From CAYRHN01 sp964424115 (GTDB lineage Bacteria > Chloroflexota > Anaerolineae > Anaerolineales > Anaerolineaceae), in contig CAYRHN010000017.1 of assembly GCA_964424115.1 (NCBI GenBank), positions 19,347 to 83,346 of the forward strand: a DNA stretch of 64,000 nucleotides, in the 5' to 3' direction. How positions within the stretch are numbered: position 1 is the stretch's first letter; the number at the start of each line of letters is the position of its first letter. Below are positions 42,622-50,273 of the stretch, piece by piece. The translations under genes and the position numbers were made by a program. The notes below the pieces were generated by a model. It did not search any database and had not been told where the DNA came from. It was given only the letters and a program-made list of their open reading frames with translations.

Positions 42622-44157
42622 CTACCTATATTTCAGCATTTTCATAGCCAATTTTGCCATTTTGCCAACATCCCCCGGTTCTTCAGTCAGGAGTTTCAAT
42701 AGCTGTCGACGAAGTTCTTTGTAGCCCCCACTGCCTCGAAAAACTAGTTTGGATGTCCTTTCTTCAACTGATAAGAGCGGGTAGTTGGCCGTTCTCCAAT
42801 CAAATTTTGATAGCCCTTTAACCAAAGCATCCATGAAATTCGTTATCTTCTCTTCGTTCCTTAGGAATTCGAGAGCATTTGTAATATCAGTTAGAAGATC
42901 CCCTTTGATCTCTTGTTTATAGCACCACGACTCTAAATCCATCCCGTTTTGCGTTGCCTGTAAATAGAACAGGTCATTTACAATAAAAAGTATTCCACGA
43001 ACACCCTGATCTGTATTTAGCAATGTATTAGGCCCATAGAACGCCAGATCTAAAATTTCTTCTGGTAACAATTGCAGTTGTTGGCCCTCGCTTCGTAAAT
43101 CCCTCGCCCAACTATAATCTATGGATTCGATCTCCTTTGCAAATAGATTCCATGCATAAATCAAGAAAGCAGATTGCTGGGAACCGTCCCATGGAAGAAC
43201 CGTATCATCATCTCCAATCTTAGCTCCATATAATCCCCCAATACTACCTCGCCCTTCCCATGCCTTAACAAAAGTAGCAAGAAGCGAGTGAATCCAAGCA
43301 GCTTGTGAAACGGTTTTTTGCCCAGTTTCTCCCAGCATATTTATACGTTGGTACCAAGGACTTCCTGGAAACGACCAAAGTGCTTCAATTATCTCTTGAG
43401 CTCTTGTTTGACGATAAACAACTGGACCCTCAAATTTTTCAAGCCAGTCTTCAGTGCGAAGCAAAGGATAAAGATCAAATGCCATACTCGGATTGATTCG
43501 TTTAGGAGTGATATTAATCGTCCAAAATAAGTAAGCTTGCCAACTGATATCCAGACCATAGAATGCAACAACTGGTAGATCAAATCTGCCTTCAGGAAGA
43601 TTTTCGTCAAAAGCAAATAACCTATGTTGCCCATCAATAATCTCAATAGGATGGCGGTTAACAGGTTGCCAATCTACGCCTGTAAATGAATGGGGTAATT
43701 GTATTTGGGTTATTTCATTCTCATGGTGTTCAAGCGTAATCAAATCTTCAGGAGCAACTGTCAAACCGCGCCTGATTTGATCCGGTTTTAGGATATTTAC
43801 AACAATAGCCGTTGGAAGCCAGCCGGGCTTTCGCAAATCATCGTATTTACCTGTGCCACGTTTTGACTTGCTTATTTCAGTCCAAGGATATCCAAACTGG
43901 ATAAAGTCGCGAATTACTTTTGATCTCTCCGGGTCATGGCGCCTTTGAATACCTAAATCTAGCGAGCGCTGCAACCCATCTTTTGTAGTCCTTTGATAAA
44001 TTCCGGATAATGCGCGTAAATCATTTGCATCTATACTAAACACCAGGAAATAAGGCTCGGGTCTGGCTCGATGCGTCTTGGGATCGTACTCATATTTCTC
44101 CCATTCATCAAGCCACTGATGCACTTTTATCGCTGGGATTATCCTTTTAGTTTCCAT
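42622..44157 (-). CDS. DGQHR-domain protein (DndB/ParB-like)
   Basis: A 511-residue protein with the hallmark EIIDGQHRLFAFDENLPEGR, followed by LPVVAFYGLDISWQAYLFWTINITPKRINPS, as in DGQHR-domain proteins related to DndB and ParB/Srx folds. DndB regulates and binds DNA in the phosphorothioation pathway. No dnd sulfur genes are present, so the role here is different. The C-terminal 150 residues (QEIKGDLLTDITNALEFLRN onward) are helical. It is the first gene of the minus-strand cassette and divergent from hsdM across a 173-base region with palindromes. Confidence 0.8.
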   Translation of the reverse strand: METKRIIPAIKVHQWLDEWEKYEYDPKTHRARPEPYFLVFSIDANDLRALSGIYQRTTKDGLQRSLDLGIQRRHDPERSKVIRDFIQFGYPWTEISKSKRGTGKYDDLRKPGWLPTAIVVNILKPDQIRRGLTVAPEDLITLEHHENEITQIQLPHSFTGVDWQPVNRHPIEIIDGQHRLFAFDENLPEGRFDLPVVAFYGLDISWQAYLFWTINITPKRINPSMAFDLYPLLRTEDWLEKFEGPVVYRQTRAQEIIEALWSFPGSPWYQRINMLGETGQKTVSQAAWIHSLLATFVKAWEGRGSIGGLYGAKIGDDDTVLPWDGSQQSAFLIYAWNLFAKEIESIDYSWARDLRSEGQQLQLLPEEILDLAFYGPNTLLNTDQGVRGILFIVNDLFYLQATQNGMDLESWCYKQEIKGDLLTDITNALEFLRNEEKITNFMDALVKGLSKFDWRTANYPLLSVEERTSKLVFRGSGGYKELRRQLLKLLTEEPGDVGKMAKLAMKMLKYR

Positions 44158-44184
44158 GGTTCACTCCTACCGAAAATTATGGGG

Positions 44185-44232
44185 GGAACTGCTTGTTCCA
44201 AATTATATATTCATACTCGTTTTACGAAAACG
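44185..44232. promoter_or_regulatory. Palindromes in the divergent DGQHR/hsdM promoter region
   Basis: GGAAC-TGCTT-GTTCC (44,185-44,199) and CGTTTT-ACG-AAAACG (44,218-44,232) lie in the 173-base gap between the two divergent defence units. They look like operator sites for one or two regulators, but no controller gene is adjacent. A TATAAT at 44,284-44,289 may be the hsdM -10; no good -35 fits it. Confidence 0.45.
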
Positions 44233-44330
44233 AAAGTTATGTTTGATAAAGGCAAACCCCAATAAAAAGAGTATGATCTATTATATAATCATATTACCCA
44301 GCGGGTACACTTTAACAGACACAAAGAGAC

Positions 44331-45905
44331 ATGAATATGCCCAACTCCACCCATCTCGATCTACCGACCCTCGAACAATGGCTTTGGGACGCCGCCTGCC
44401 AGATCCACGGGCCGGTGGACGCGCCCAAGTATAAGGATTACATCCTGCCTTTGATCTTCCTCAAGCGCCTCTCGGACGTCTTCGAGGATGAGGTGAATCG
44501 CCTGGCGGAGAGCTACGGCAGCCGCGAGGCAGCTGCATCCCTGGTGGAAGTGGACCATTCCCTAGTGCGCTTCTATTTGCCGCCCGCGGCGCGTTGGGAC
44601 CGGATTGAGAAAGTAACCACCGGGCTGGGCCAGGCCATCACTGACGCGATGCGCGCCATCACCCGTGAGAACCCGCGCCTGTCAGGGGTGATTGATGTCA
44701 CTGACTTTAACGCCACCACAGCCGGAATGCGCATCATCGACGATGAGCATATCTATGCTCTGGTACAGGTACTGCGCCGCCATCGCCTGGGGCTGAAGGA
44801 TGTGGAGCCGGATATTCTTGGCCGCGCCTATGAATACCTGCTGCGCAAATTTGCCGAGGGCCAGGGCCAATCTGCCGGGGAGTTCTATACTCCGCGCATG
44901 GTAGGCGTGTTGATGGCGCGCTTGCTCGATCCCCAACCCGGCATGACCAGTTACGACCCGGCCTGCGGTTCGTTTGGTTTGCAGATCAAGCTGCACCTGC
45001 GCCTGCTCGAAACCCACGGCGAGGAACTGGAAGGAGGCCATCGCCGCCTGCCGCCGAACGTGGCGCCCTTGCGCCTGTACGGGCAAGAGATCAACGCCAC
45101 CACCTTTGCCATGGCGCGCATGAATGCCTTCATCCACGATCTGGATACCCAGATTGCCCCCGACGACACCATGCGCCGCCCGGCTTTCTTGACCCCTTCC
45201 GGCGGGTTGCAGACCTTTGACCTGATCACCGCCAACCCGATGTGGAACCAGAAATTCGGCATGGATGTCTACGAAAACGACCCCTATGGGCGTTTTGCTT
45301 ACGGAATTCCGCCCAGCGCGAGCGCGGATTGGGGCTGGGTGCAGCACATGGCGGCTTCGCTCTCCCCGCGCGGGCGCATGGCGGTAGTGCTGGATACCGG
45401 CGCGGTTTCGCGCGGCAGCGGCAACCAGGGCTCCAGCCGCGAGCGCGATATTCGCCAGAAGTTCGTTGAGGCCGATTTGGTAGAGGCAGTGATCCTGCTG
45501 CCAGAAAATTTATTCTACAATACTCCCTCGCAAGGAATCATTCTCATACTAAACAAAACTAAACCCCACCCTGGTGAAATTCTTCTGATAAACGCTAGTC
45601 ACTCGTTTTTCAAGGGTCGACCTAAGAATGAAATGAATGAAGAACATATAGCACAAATAACTGATGGTTATACTGCCTGGCAATTTAGAGAAGGGGCCTC
45701 AGCAGTCATCACATTGGGCGAGGCAGCACGCAAAGATTTTAACCTCAGCCCTAGCCGTTATGTGTCACAAAATGGGGATAATAAAGTCTTACCTTTGGAT
45801 GAGGCTGTAGTACTATTACAAGAAACCGAAGAGGAAAGATCAGTAGTTCAAAATGAGTTAAATAAAATTCTTCAATCCCTTGGTTTTCAGAATAGGCAAG
45901 ATTGA
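44331..45905 (+). CDS. hsdM: Type I restriction-modification methyltransferase subunit HsdM
   Basis: A 524-residue HsdM. The N-terminal helical domain (LEQWLWDAACQIHGPVDAPK, YKDYILPLIFLKRLSDVF) is followed by the N6-methylase domain with SAM motif SYDPACGSFGLQIKLHLRL and catalytic motif LITANPMWNQKFG, where the usual NPPF is NPMW. It methylates adenine in the target set by HsdS and forms the M2S core. The sequence up to about 45,490 is GC-rich like the host, while the last 410 bases are AT-rich, so the gene is a mosaic. The stop overlaps the hsdS start region. It leads a nine-gene operon. Confidence 0.93.
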   Translation: MNMPNSTHLDLPTLEQWLWDAACQIHGPVDAPKYKDYILPLIFLKRLSDVFEDEVNRLAESYGSREAAASLVEVDHSLVRFYLPPAARWDRIEKVTTGLGQAITDAMRAITRENPRLSGVIDVTDFNATTAGMRIIDDEHIYALVQVLRRHRLGLKDVEPDILGRAYEYLLRKFAEGQGQSAGEFYTPRMVGVLMARLLDPQPGMTSYDPACGSFGLQIKLHLRLLETHGEELEGGHRRLPPNVAPLRLYGQEINATTFAMARMNAFIHDLDTQIAPDDTMRRPAFLTPSGGLQTFDLITANPMWNQKFGMDVYENDPYGRFAYGIPPSASADWGWVQHMAASLSPRGRMAVVLDTGAVSRGSGNQGSSRERDIRQKFVEADLVEAVILLPENLFYNTPSQGIILILNKTKPHPGEILLINASHSFFKGRPKNEMNEEHIAQITDGYTAWQFREGASAVITLGEAARKDFNLSPSRYVSQNGDNKVLPLDEAVVLLQETEEERSVVQNELNKILQSLGFQNRQD

Positions 45906-45907
45906 TT

Positions 45908-47194
45908 ATGGTTGCACTGCAAAGTACCCAATCTGCACTTAAGTTATCTAATCTTCCAAATAATTTCCCTTCTGGTTGGCGATGGCTAAAACTTGGCGAT
46001 TTTGCTAATACAAAAAGTGGCGGTACTCCAAGAAGAGAAGTCCCAAATTTCTATGAGGGAATTATCCCTTGGATAAAATCAGGCGAACTTAAAGATACTA
46101 CAATTACTCGATCCGAAGAACATATAAATCAAGAGGCGATAGATCATAGCAGCGCACAAATTTTCCCCAAGGGCACACTTGTAGTAGCTTTGTATGGAGC
46201 TACAGCTGGAAGAGTAGGGCTTTTGGAAATAGCCTCTGCAACAAATCAGGCTGTTTGTGCAGTATTTCCAGATAACAGCGCTATTCCTGAATATCTCTTT
46301 TATGCACTTATATACAGAAGGAACGATTTATTGAAAGAGCGATATGGGGGTGCTCAACCAAATATAAGTCAAACTGTATTACGTTCTTTTTATTTACCCA
46401 TCCCCCCTCTGCCCGAACAACGCGCCATTGCCCATGTGCTGACCACCATTCGCCAGGCAATTGAGGCCAGTGAGCGTGTGATCGAGGCAACGCGTCAGCT
46501 TAAAAAGTCGACGATGAAGCATTTGTTCACCTACGGCCCAGTGCCAGTGGACGAGGTGGATCGCGTACCGTTGAAAGAGACGGAGATCGGATTAGTGCCA
46601 GAGGGATGGAGCATTAGCCGTTTGGGTGATCTTATTGAAAAGCCAGAATATGGATATACAGCAAGCTCTTCATTAAAGGAAGTGGGGCCAAAATTTATTC
46701 GCATTACCGATATAAGTGATGAAGGAAGAGTAAATTGGAATTTAGTTCCGTATTGTGCTTGTTCAGAAAAAGAATTACCTAAATACATTGTAAAAAAGGG
46801 GGATATCTTGATCGCACGTATAGGAGCCACAACAGGTAAAAGTTTTAGGGTTGAAGATTGTCCTCAAGCAATCTTTGCCTCTTATTTGATACGTTTACGT
46901 CCAAATATTGAATTGTTAGAAGATCGCTATTTGTACCAGTTTACGACAACAGACATTTATTGGAAGCAAATCAATTCAAGCAAAGGTGGGCGACTTAAAG
47001 GTGGTGTAAATATTCCCAACCTGCAAAACCTATTAATCCCGTGTCCTAATAAAGAGGAACAAAACAATATTCAAGAAATTCTTGGTTCTATCGATGTCAA
47101 AATTATCGTTGAGACTAACCGCAAGAACGCTTTAGAATCACTATTCCAGAGCCTGCTGCATCACTTGATGACCGGAAAAGTGCGGGTGGGATAA
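45908..47194 (+). CDS. hsdS: Type I specificity subunit HsdS
   Basis: About 428 residues with two target-recognition domains. TRD1 starts at NNFPSGWRWLKLGDFANTKSGGTP, and a helical spacer begins IPPLPEQRAIAHVLTTIRQA. TRD2 starts at VPEGWSISRLGDLIEKPEYG, and a second helical spacer ends the protein. The DNA target is bipartite and cannot be predicted here. The ATG at 45908 is preferred; a TTG two codons earlier is also in frame. The helical spacer is GC-rich and the two TRDs are AT-rich, which is the pattern of TRD exchange. It ends 10 bases before the HEPN gene. Confidence 0.92.
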   Translation: MVALQSTQSALKLSNLPNNFPSGWRWLKLGDFANTKSGGTPRREVPNFYEGIIPWIKSGELKDTTITRSEEHINQEAIDHSSAQIFPKGTLVVALYGATAGRVGLLEIASATNQAVCAVFPDNSAIPEYLFYALIYRRNDLLKERYGGAQPNISQTVLRSFYLPIPPLPEQRAIAHVLTTIRQAIEASERVIEATRQLKKSTMKHLFTYGPVPVDEVDRVPLKETEIGLVPEGWSISRLGDLIEKPEYGYTASSSLKEVGPKFIRITDISDEGRVNWNLVPYCACSEKELPKYIVKKGDILIARIGATTGKSFRVEDCPQAIFASYLIRLRPNIELLEDRYLYQFTTTDIYWKQINSSKGGRLKGGVNIPNLQNLLIPCPNKEEQNNIQEILGSIDVKIIVETNRKNALESLFQSLLHHLMTGKVRVG

Positions 47195-47204
47195 GAGGGA
47201 AACC

Positions 47205-48524
47205 ATGCTCATTTTTGGCGCGGAGGAATTGCTGCTCAAGGAAAAGGTTACCCTCTACAATAACCTTGCCACTTTGGGGTCGCACTCCGGCCGTTTGTTG
47301 GCGGAATTGGAGATCTTCCCGGTTCCGCGCATCACCTGGGATTTCGAAACATTTGAGCCAAGAGGTTGGGATGACGTATTTGATAATGGAATGATGCAAG
47401 CTTCTCTGCAAGGCAATCAATTCAAGATCGAAAAACCATACCCGGTCAATGATGGCTTTGTGACAATTCCAGGTCGTGAATCAAAGTGGTTAAGAGGGGT
47501 AGCAACCAAGGCAAGTATTGGCCCTGTGGATTTCGAAGCACATGAATTTCGCTTCCTGCTTCCAAACGTTTGCTTCCTCAGGCAAAATATCCCCGGCTTC
47601 GTTTCAGGGCTTCCGGGGCGTTCAATATCTGCCACAATTGATACTGAATGGCAAATTGAAATCAATATAAATGAAAACGCTTTCAAATGGCTGGAACCGA
47701 GTAACCGGAATATCGGCACTATGCTTTTAGCGACCGGCCATTTAAAGCCTGTCCAACAAGATACACAATTCCTCTCGTTGCTTTCTTTCGAAAATACTTT
47801 AGAGCGCTTGTCTGACTTCTCACTCCTCTTATCCTTTGCCAACGGAGGGTATTTAGGGCCTCTCTATGTAGAAGGTATATCCAACCAAGGGGATCTTAAA
47901 GCAGGAGCAATGATCCCTGTTTTTCGAGTTACCCCCTTGGAGCAAATTGGATTGAGCTGGCTGGAATTTCAGAGCAATTTAACGAGCTATCTGGGCTGCT
48001 TTCCGGCTTTCGAACGCATGACACATTCCGAGCCGTGGGAAAATGATGAGTTCGACCTGATCCTTTCCTGGTATTTTCAAGCCATCCAACCTCAAAATGG
48101 TCAGATAGGCAAACCCTGGCCAGTGGTTGCCAACGCCATCGGCACCGCCCTGGAGCGATCATTTAACACCATTATGGTCAGGGAATTAGGCTACCCCCAA
48201 CCCAAAAACAAGAAAGGGTTGCCTCCCGAGAGTTTCCAACGCATTGAACAAATGCTGACCAGGATTGGGATCAAACGCGATGTGCCTCTAAATGACTATG
48301 ACAACATACAAAATTTTGTAAATGTTCGTAATGATGCCACCCACGGAGAAAACCGGGCAGATTTGTCGAGAGAGGAAATCTTTCGAACATTGGAGATGGG
48401 TATACAATGGTTAGAGGAAATATTATTGTGGCGTTTAGGGTATTCCGGAAAATACCGGAATCGGCTGATCAAGGTGGAAGATCAACCCAGATATGATTTA
48501 AGCACGAGAAAATCAGATTGGTAA
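47205..48524 (+). CDS. HEPN-domain protein, putative RNase (ApeA-like)
   Basis: A 439-residue protein. The N-terminal 280 residues are beta-rich (RFLLPNVCFLRQNIPGFVSG, TEWQIEININENAF) and resemble the ApeA-type N-terminal domain. The C-terminal part is helical and holds FVNVRNDATHGENRADL, in which R375-N-D-A-T-H380 is an Rx4H motif of HEPN RNases. The layout of a sensing beta domain plus C-terminal HEPN is that of abortive-infection proteins that cut RNA after phage detection. It lies inside the type I R-M operon between hsdS and the Mrr gene, with spacings of 10 and 15 bases, so it is probably co-expressed and may fire when restriction is blocked. The function is inference. Confidence 0.7.
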   Translation: MLIFGAEELLLKEKVTLYNNLATLGSHSGRLLAELEIFPVPRITWDFETFEPRGWDDVFDNGMMQASLQGNQFKIEKPYPVNDGFVTIPGRESKWLRGVATKASIGPVDFEAHEFRFLLPNVCFLRQNIPGFVSGLPGRSISATIDTEWQIEININENAFKWLEPSNRNIGTMLLATGHLKPVQQDTQFLSLLSFENTLERLSDFSLLLSFANGGYLGPLYVEGISNQGDLKAGAMIPVFRVTPLEQIGLSWLEFQSNLTSYLGCFPAFERMTHSEPWENDEFDLILSWYFQAIQPQNGQIGKPWPVVANAIGTALERSFNTIMVRELGYPQPKNKKGLPPESFQRIEQMLTRIGIKRDVPLNDYDNIQNFVNVRNDATHGENRADLSREEIFRTLEMGIQWLEEILLWRLGYSGKYRNRLIKVEDQPRYDLSTRKSDW

Positions 48525-48539
48525 AACAAGGAGGAACCC

Positions 48540-49538
48540 ATGACCCTATGGATGGTTCGAGCAGGTCAACACGGGGAACGCGAAGATTTTGCACTTCAGA
48601 ATAAAGTAGCCGTGATCGGCTGGGAAGAATTGGGAGATATTTCTGCTCTTCAAACGCGAAAAGAATTACGCCCCTTATTAGAAAAAGCATATCCCGATGA
48701 AAAACCTAACACTTTGCGCAATTGGGAAAGTCAGATCTGGCCTTTTATCCATGAAATTAAAATAGGCGATCTGATCGCCTTGCCATTAAAGAAACGGGCC
48801 GCAATTGCGATCGGCGAAGTCGATGGCGAAAACCGCTATGAACCCAATAATCCCTTAGACGTCAGACACATTTTGCCGGTCAAAGGCTGGCAAGAATTTC
48901 CACGTACCAGTTTTGATACCGATTTATTGTATTCATTAGGCGCTTTTATGACTGTGTGCCGGATTCAACGCAATCAGGCTGAAATCCGAGTCCGCGCCAT
49001 GCTGGCAGGAAAAATCATCAGCGATGGTACAGAAGGCAAGGAAGAAAACATTCCCGACCTGGAGCAATTCGCCAGGGATCAAATTGTCAAATTTATTGAA
49101 CGCAAATTTAAAGGCGATCGAATGGCTTATTTGGTTGAGGCAATTTTAATCGCCCAAGGTTACCAGACACGCGTTTCTCCCAAAGGTGCGGATGGCGGAG
49201 TAGATATTTTAGCTGGGCAGGGAAATCTGGGATTTGGCATCCCACATCTGGCCGTTCAGGTCAAGTCTTCCGATGACCCTATTGACATCAAAATATTTAA
49301 TGAATTGCAAGGCGCAATGAATAACTTTGGCGCAGAATATGGGCTGATTGTTACCTGGGGTGGATATAAAAGCACTGTAGAGAAAGAGGCTGCTCGCCAT
49401 TTCTTTAAGATGCGCGTTTGGGATTCGGACACCCTCGTGCGTATGATCCAGGAACATTACCATCAGCTTCCCGCTTCCACACAGGCTGAATTGCCGCTTA
49501 AACAAATTTGGATGCTAGTCCCCGAAGAAAAGGAATAG
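48540..49538 (+). CDS. Mrr-type restriction endonuclease (type IV-like)
   Basis: A 332-residue protein. The N-terminal domain (MTLWMVRAGQHGEREDFALQ, VIGWEELGDISALQTRKELR, LPLKKRAAIAIGEVDGENRY) is the module that precedes many Mrr nucleases and probably senses modified DNA. The C-terminal domain is the PD-(D/E)xK fold: E200 in VEAILIAQGYQT, D222 in PKGADGGVDILAG and Q240-V-K242 in HLAVQVKSS. Mrr enzymes cut DNA carrying foreign methylation or other modification. It would complement the type I system, which cuts unmethylated DNA. GGAGG precedes its ATG. Its stop abuts the next start without a gap. Confidence 0.85.
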   Translation: MTLWMVRAGQHGEREDFALQNKVAVIGWEELGDISALQTRKELRPLLEKAYPDEKPNTLRNWESQIWPFIHEIKIGDLIALPLKKRAAIAIGEVDGENRYEPNNPLDVRHILPVKGWQEFPRTSFDTDLLYSLGAFMTVCRIQRNQAEIRVRAMLAGKIISDGTEGKEENIPDLEQFARDQIVKFIERKFKGDRMAYLVEAILIAQGYQTRVSPKGADGGVDILAGQGNLGFGIPHLAVQVKSSDDPIDIKIFNELQGAMNNFGAEYGLIVTWGGYKSTVEKEAARHFFKMRVWDSDTLVRMIQEHYHQLPASTQAELPLKQIWMLVPEEKE

Positions 49539-50249
49539 ATGGCCATGGAAATCATTGCCGGTTTGTTCTTGACCGCTCTTTACCAGCTTACCGAGAAAGT
49601 TTGGGAAAAAGGGCTGGATGCCGCTTGGGATCCATTACAAGAATCTCTCAAAAGCACCTTCTCGCGTTTGGCGGGAAAGGATCAGGAAACCAAACGTCGC
49701 GAGCAGTTTGCTGAAGCGTATAGAAAAGCCATTCGCTACACCACCAAACGTGCTCAAAATCCTGAAGAGGCTGCCGAAATTTTAAGCGTTCTGGACAAAG
49801 GCATCCGTCCAACGGCTGTTGCCGTCCTGGCCGAAGAGGCTGCCAAAGTAGTGTTATATGCCGACTCCCCTGACATGGAACGCATGGCCCAAACCTGTCA
49901 GGAAAGTTTAAAATGGGATACATTCTGGCAGAATTCCTTTGAACAAAAAACGCTTCCCGATACAAAGCGCATTGTAGAAATCTTATTGGCCTTTTTGTCC
50001 AACTTGCGGAAGTTTTTGATTGACCAATCCTCTTACAAAGAATTGACCCAACAAGAAATTCTTAAGACTTTGCAACGCATGGAAGAACGCGCACGTGAAG
50101 CCGTACCTTTTGACGACATTGAACGATATCTCGAACAGGTGATCCATCATTATGAAAGCTTGGATTTTGTTGGTATTCCAGAATTAAGTAACCGCCAATC
50201 GGTACGCATTGATGACATCTTCATCCATTTGCAAGCTTCATCGGATTAA
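49539..50249 (+). CDS. NACHT-associated N-terminal helical protein (separated domain)
   Basis: A 236-residue all-helical protein. The N-terminus (IIAGLFLTALYQLTEKVWEKGLDAAW) and the end (LEQVIHHYESLDFVGIPELS, then RQSVRIDDIFIHLQA) match what in single-chain bacterial NACHT proteins immediately precedes the ATPase: 'ldf.Gip.l..r..v.l.diFv.L.a'. Here the chain stops there, and the NACHT domain is in the next gene, 24 bases downstream. It therefore looks like the effector or adaptor half of a split NLR-like protein. No nuclease motif is seen in it; the N-terminal hydrophobic helix may contact a membrane. Its start directly follows the Mrr stop. Confidence 0.65.
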   Translation: MAMEIIAGLFLTALYQLTEKVWEKGLDAAWDPLQESLKSTFSRLAGKDQETKRREQFAEAYRKAIRYTTKRAQNPEEAAEILSVLDKGIRPTAVAVLAEEAAKVVLYADSPDMERMAQTCQESLKWDTFWQNSFEQKTLPDTKRIVEILLAFLSNLRKFLIDQSSYKELTQQEILKTLQRMEERAREAVPFDDIERYLEQVIHHYESLDFVGIPELSNRQSVRIDDIFIHLQASSD

Positions 50250-50273
50250 TTCCGGAACAGGAAAAAACCATTC

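Noticed and set aside
42622..44157. Phosphorothioation (Dnd) system
   Set aside because: The DGQHR motif resembles DndB, but dndA, C, D and E are all absent.
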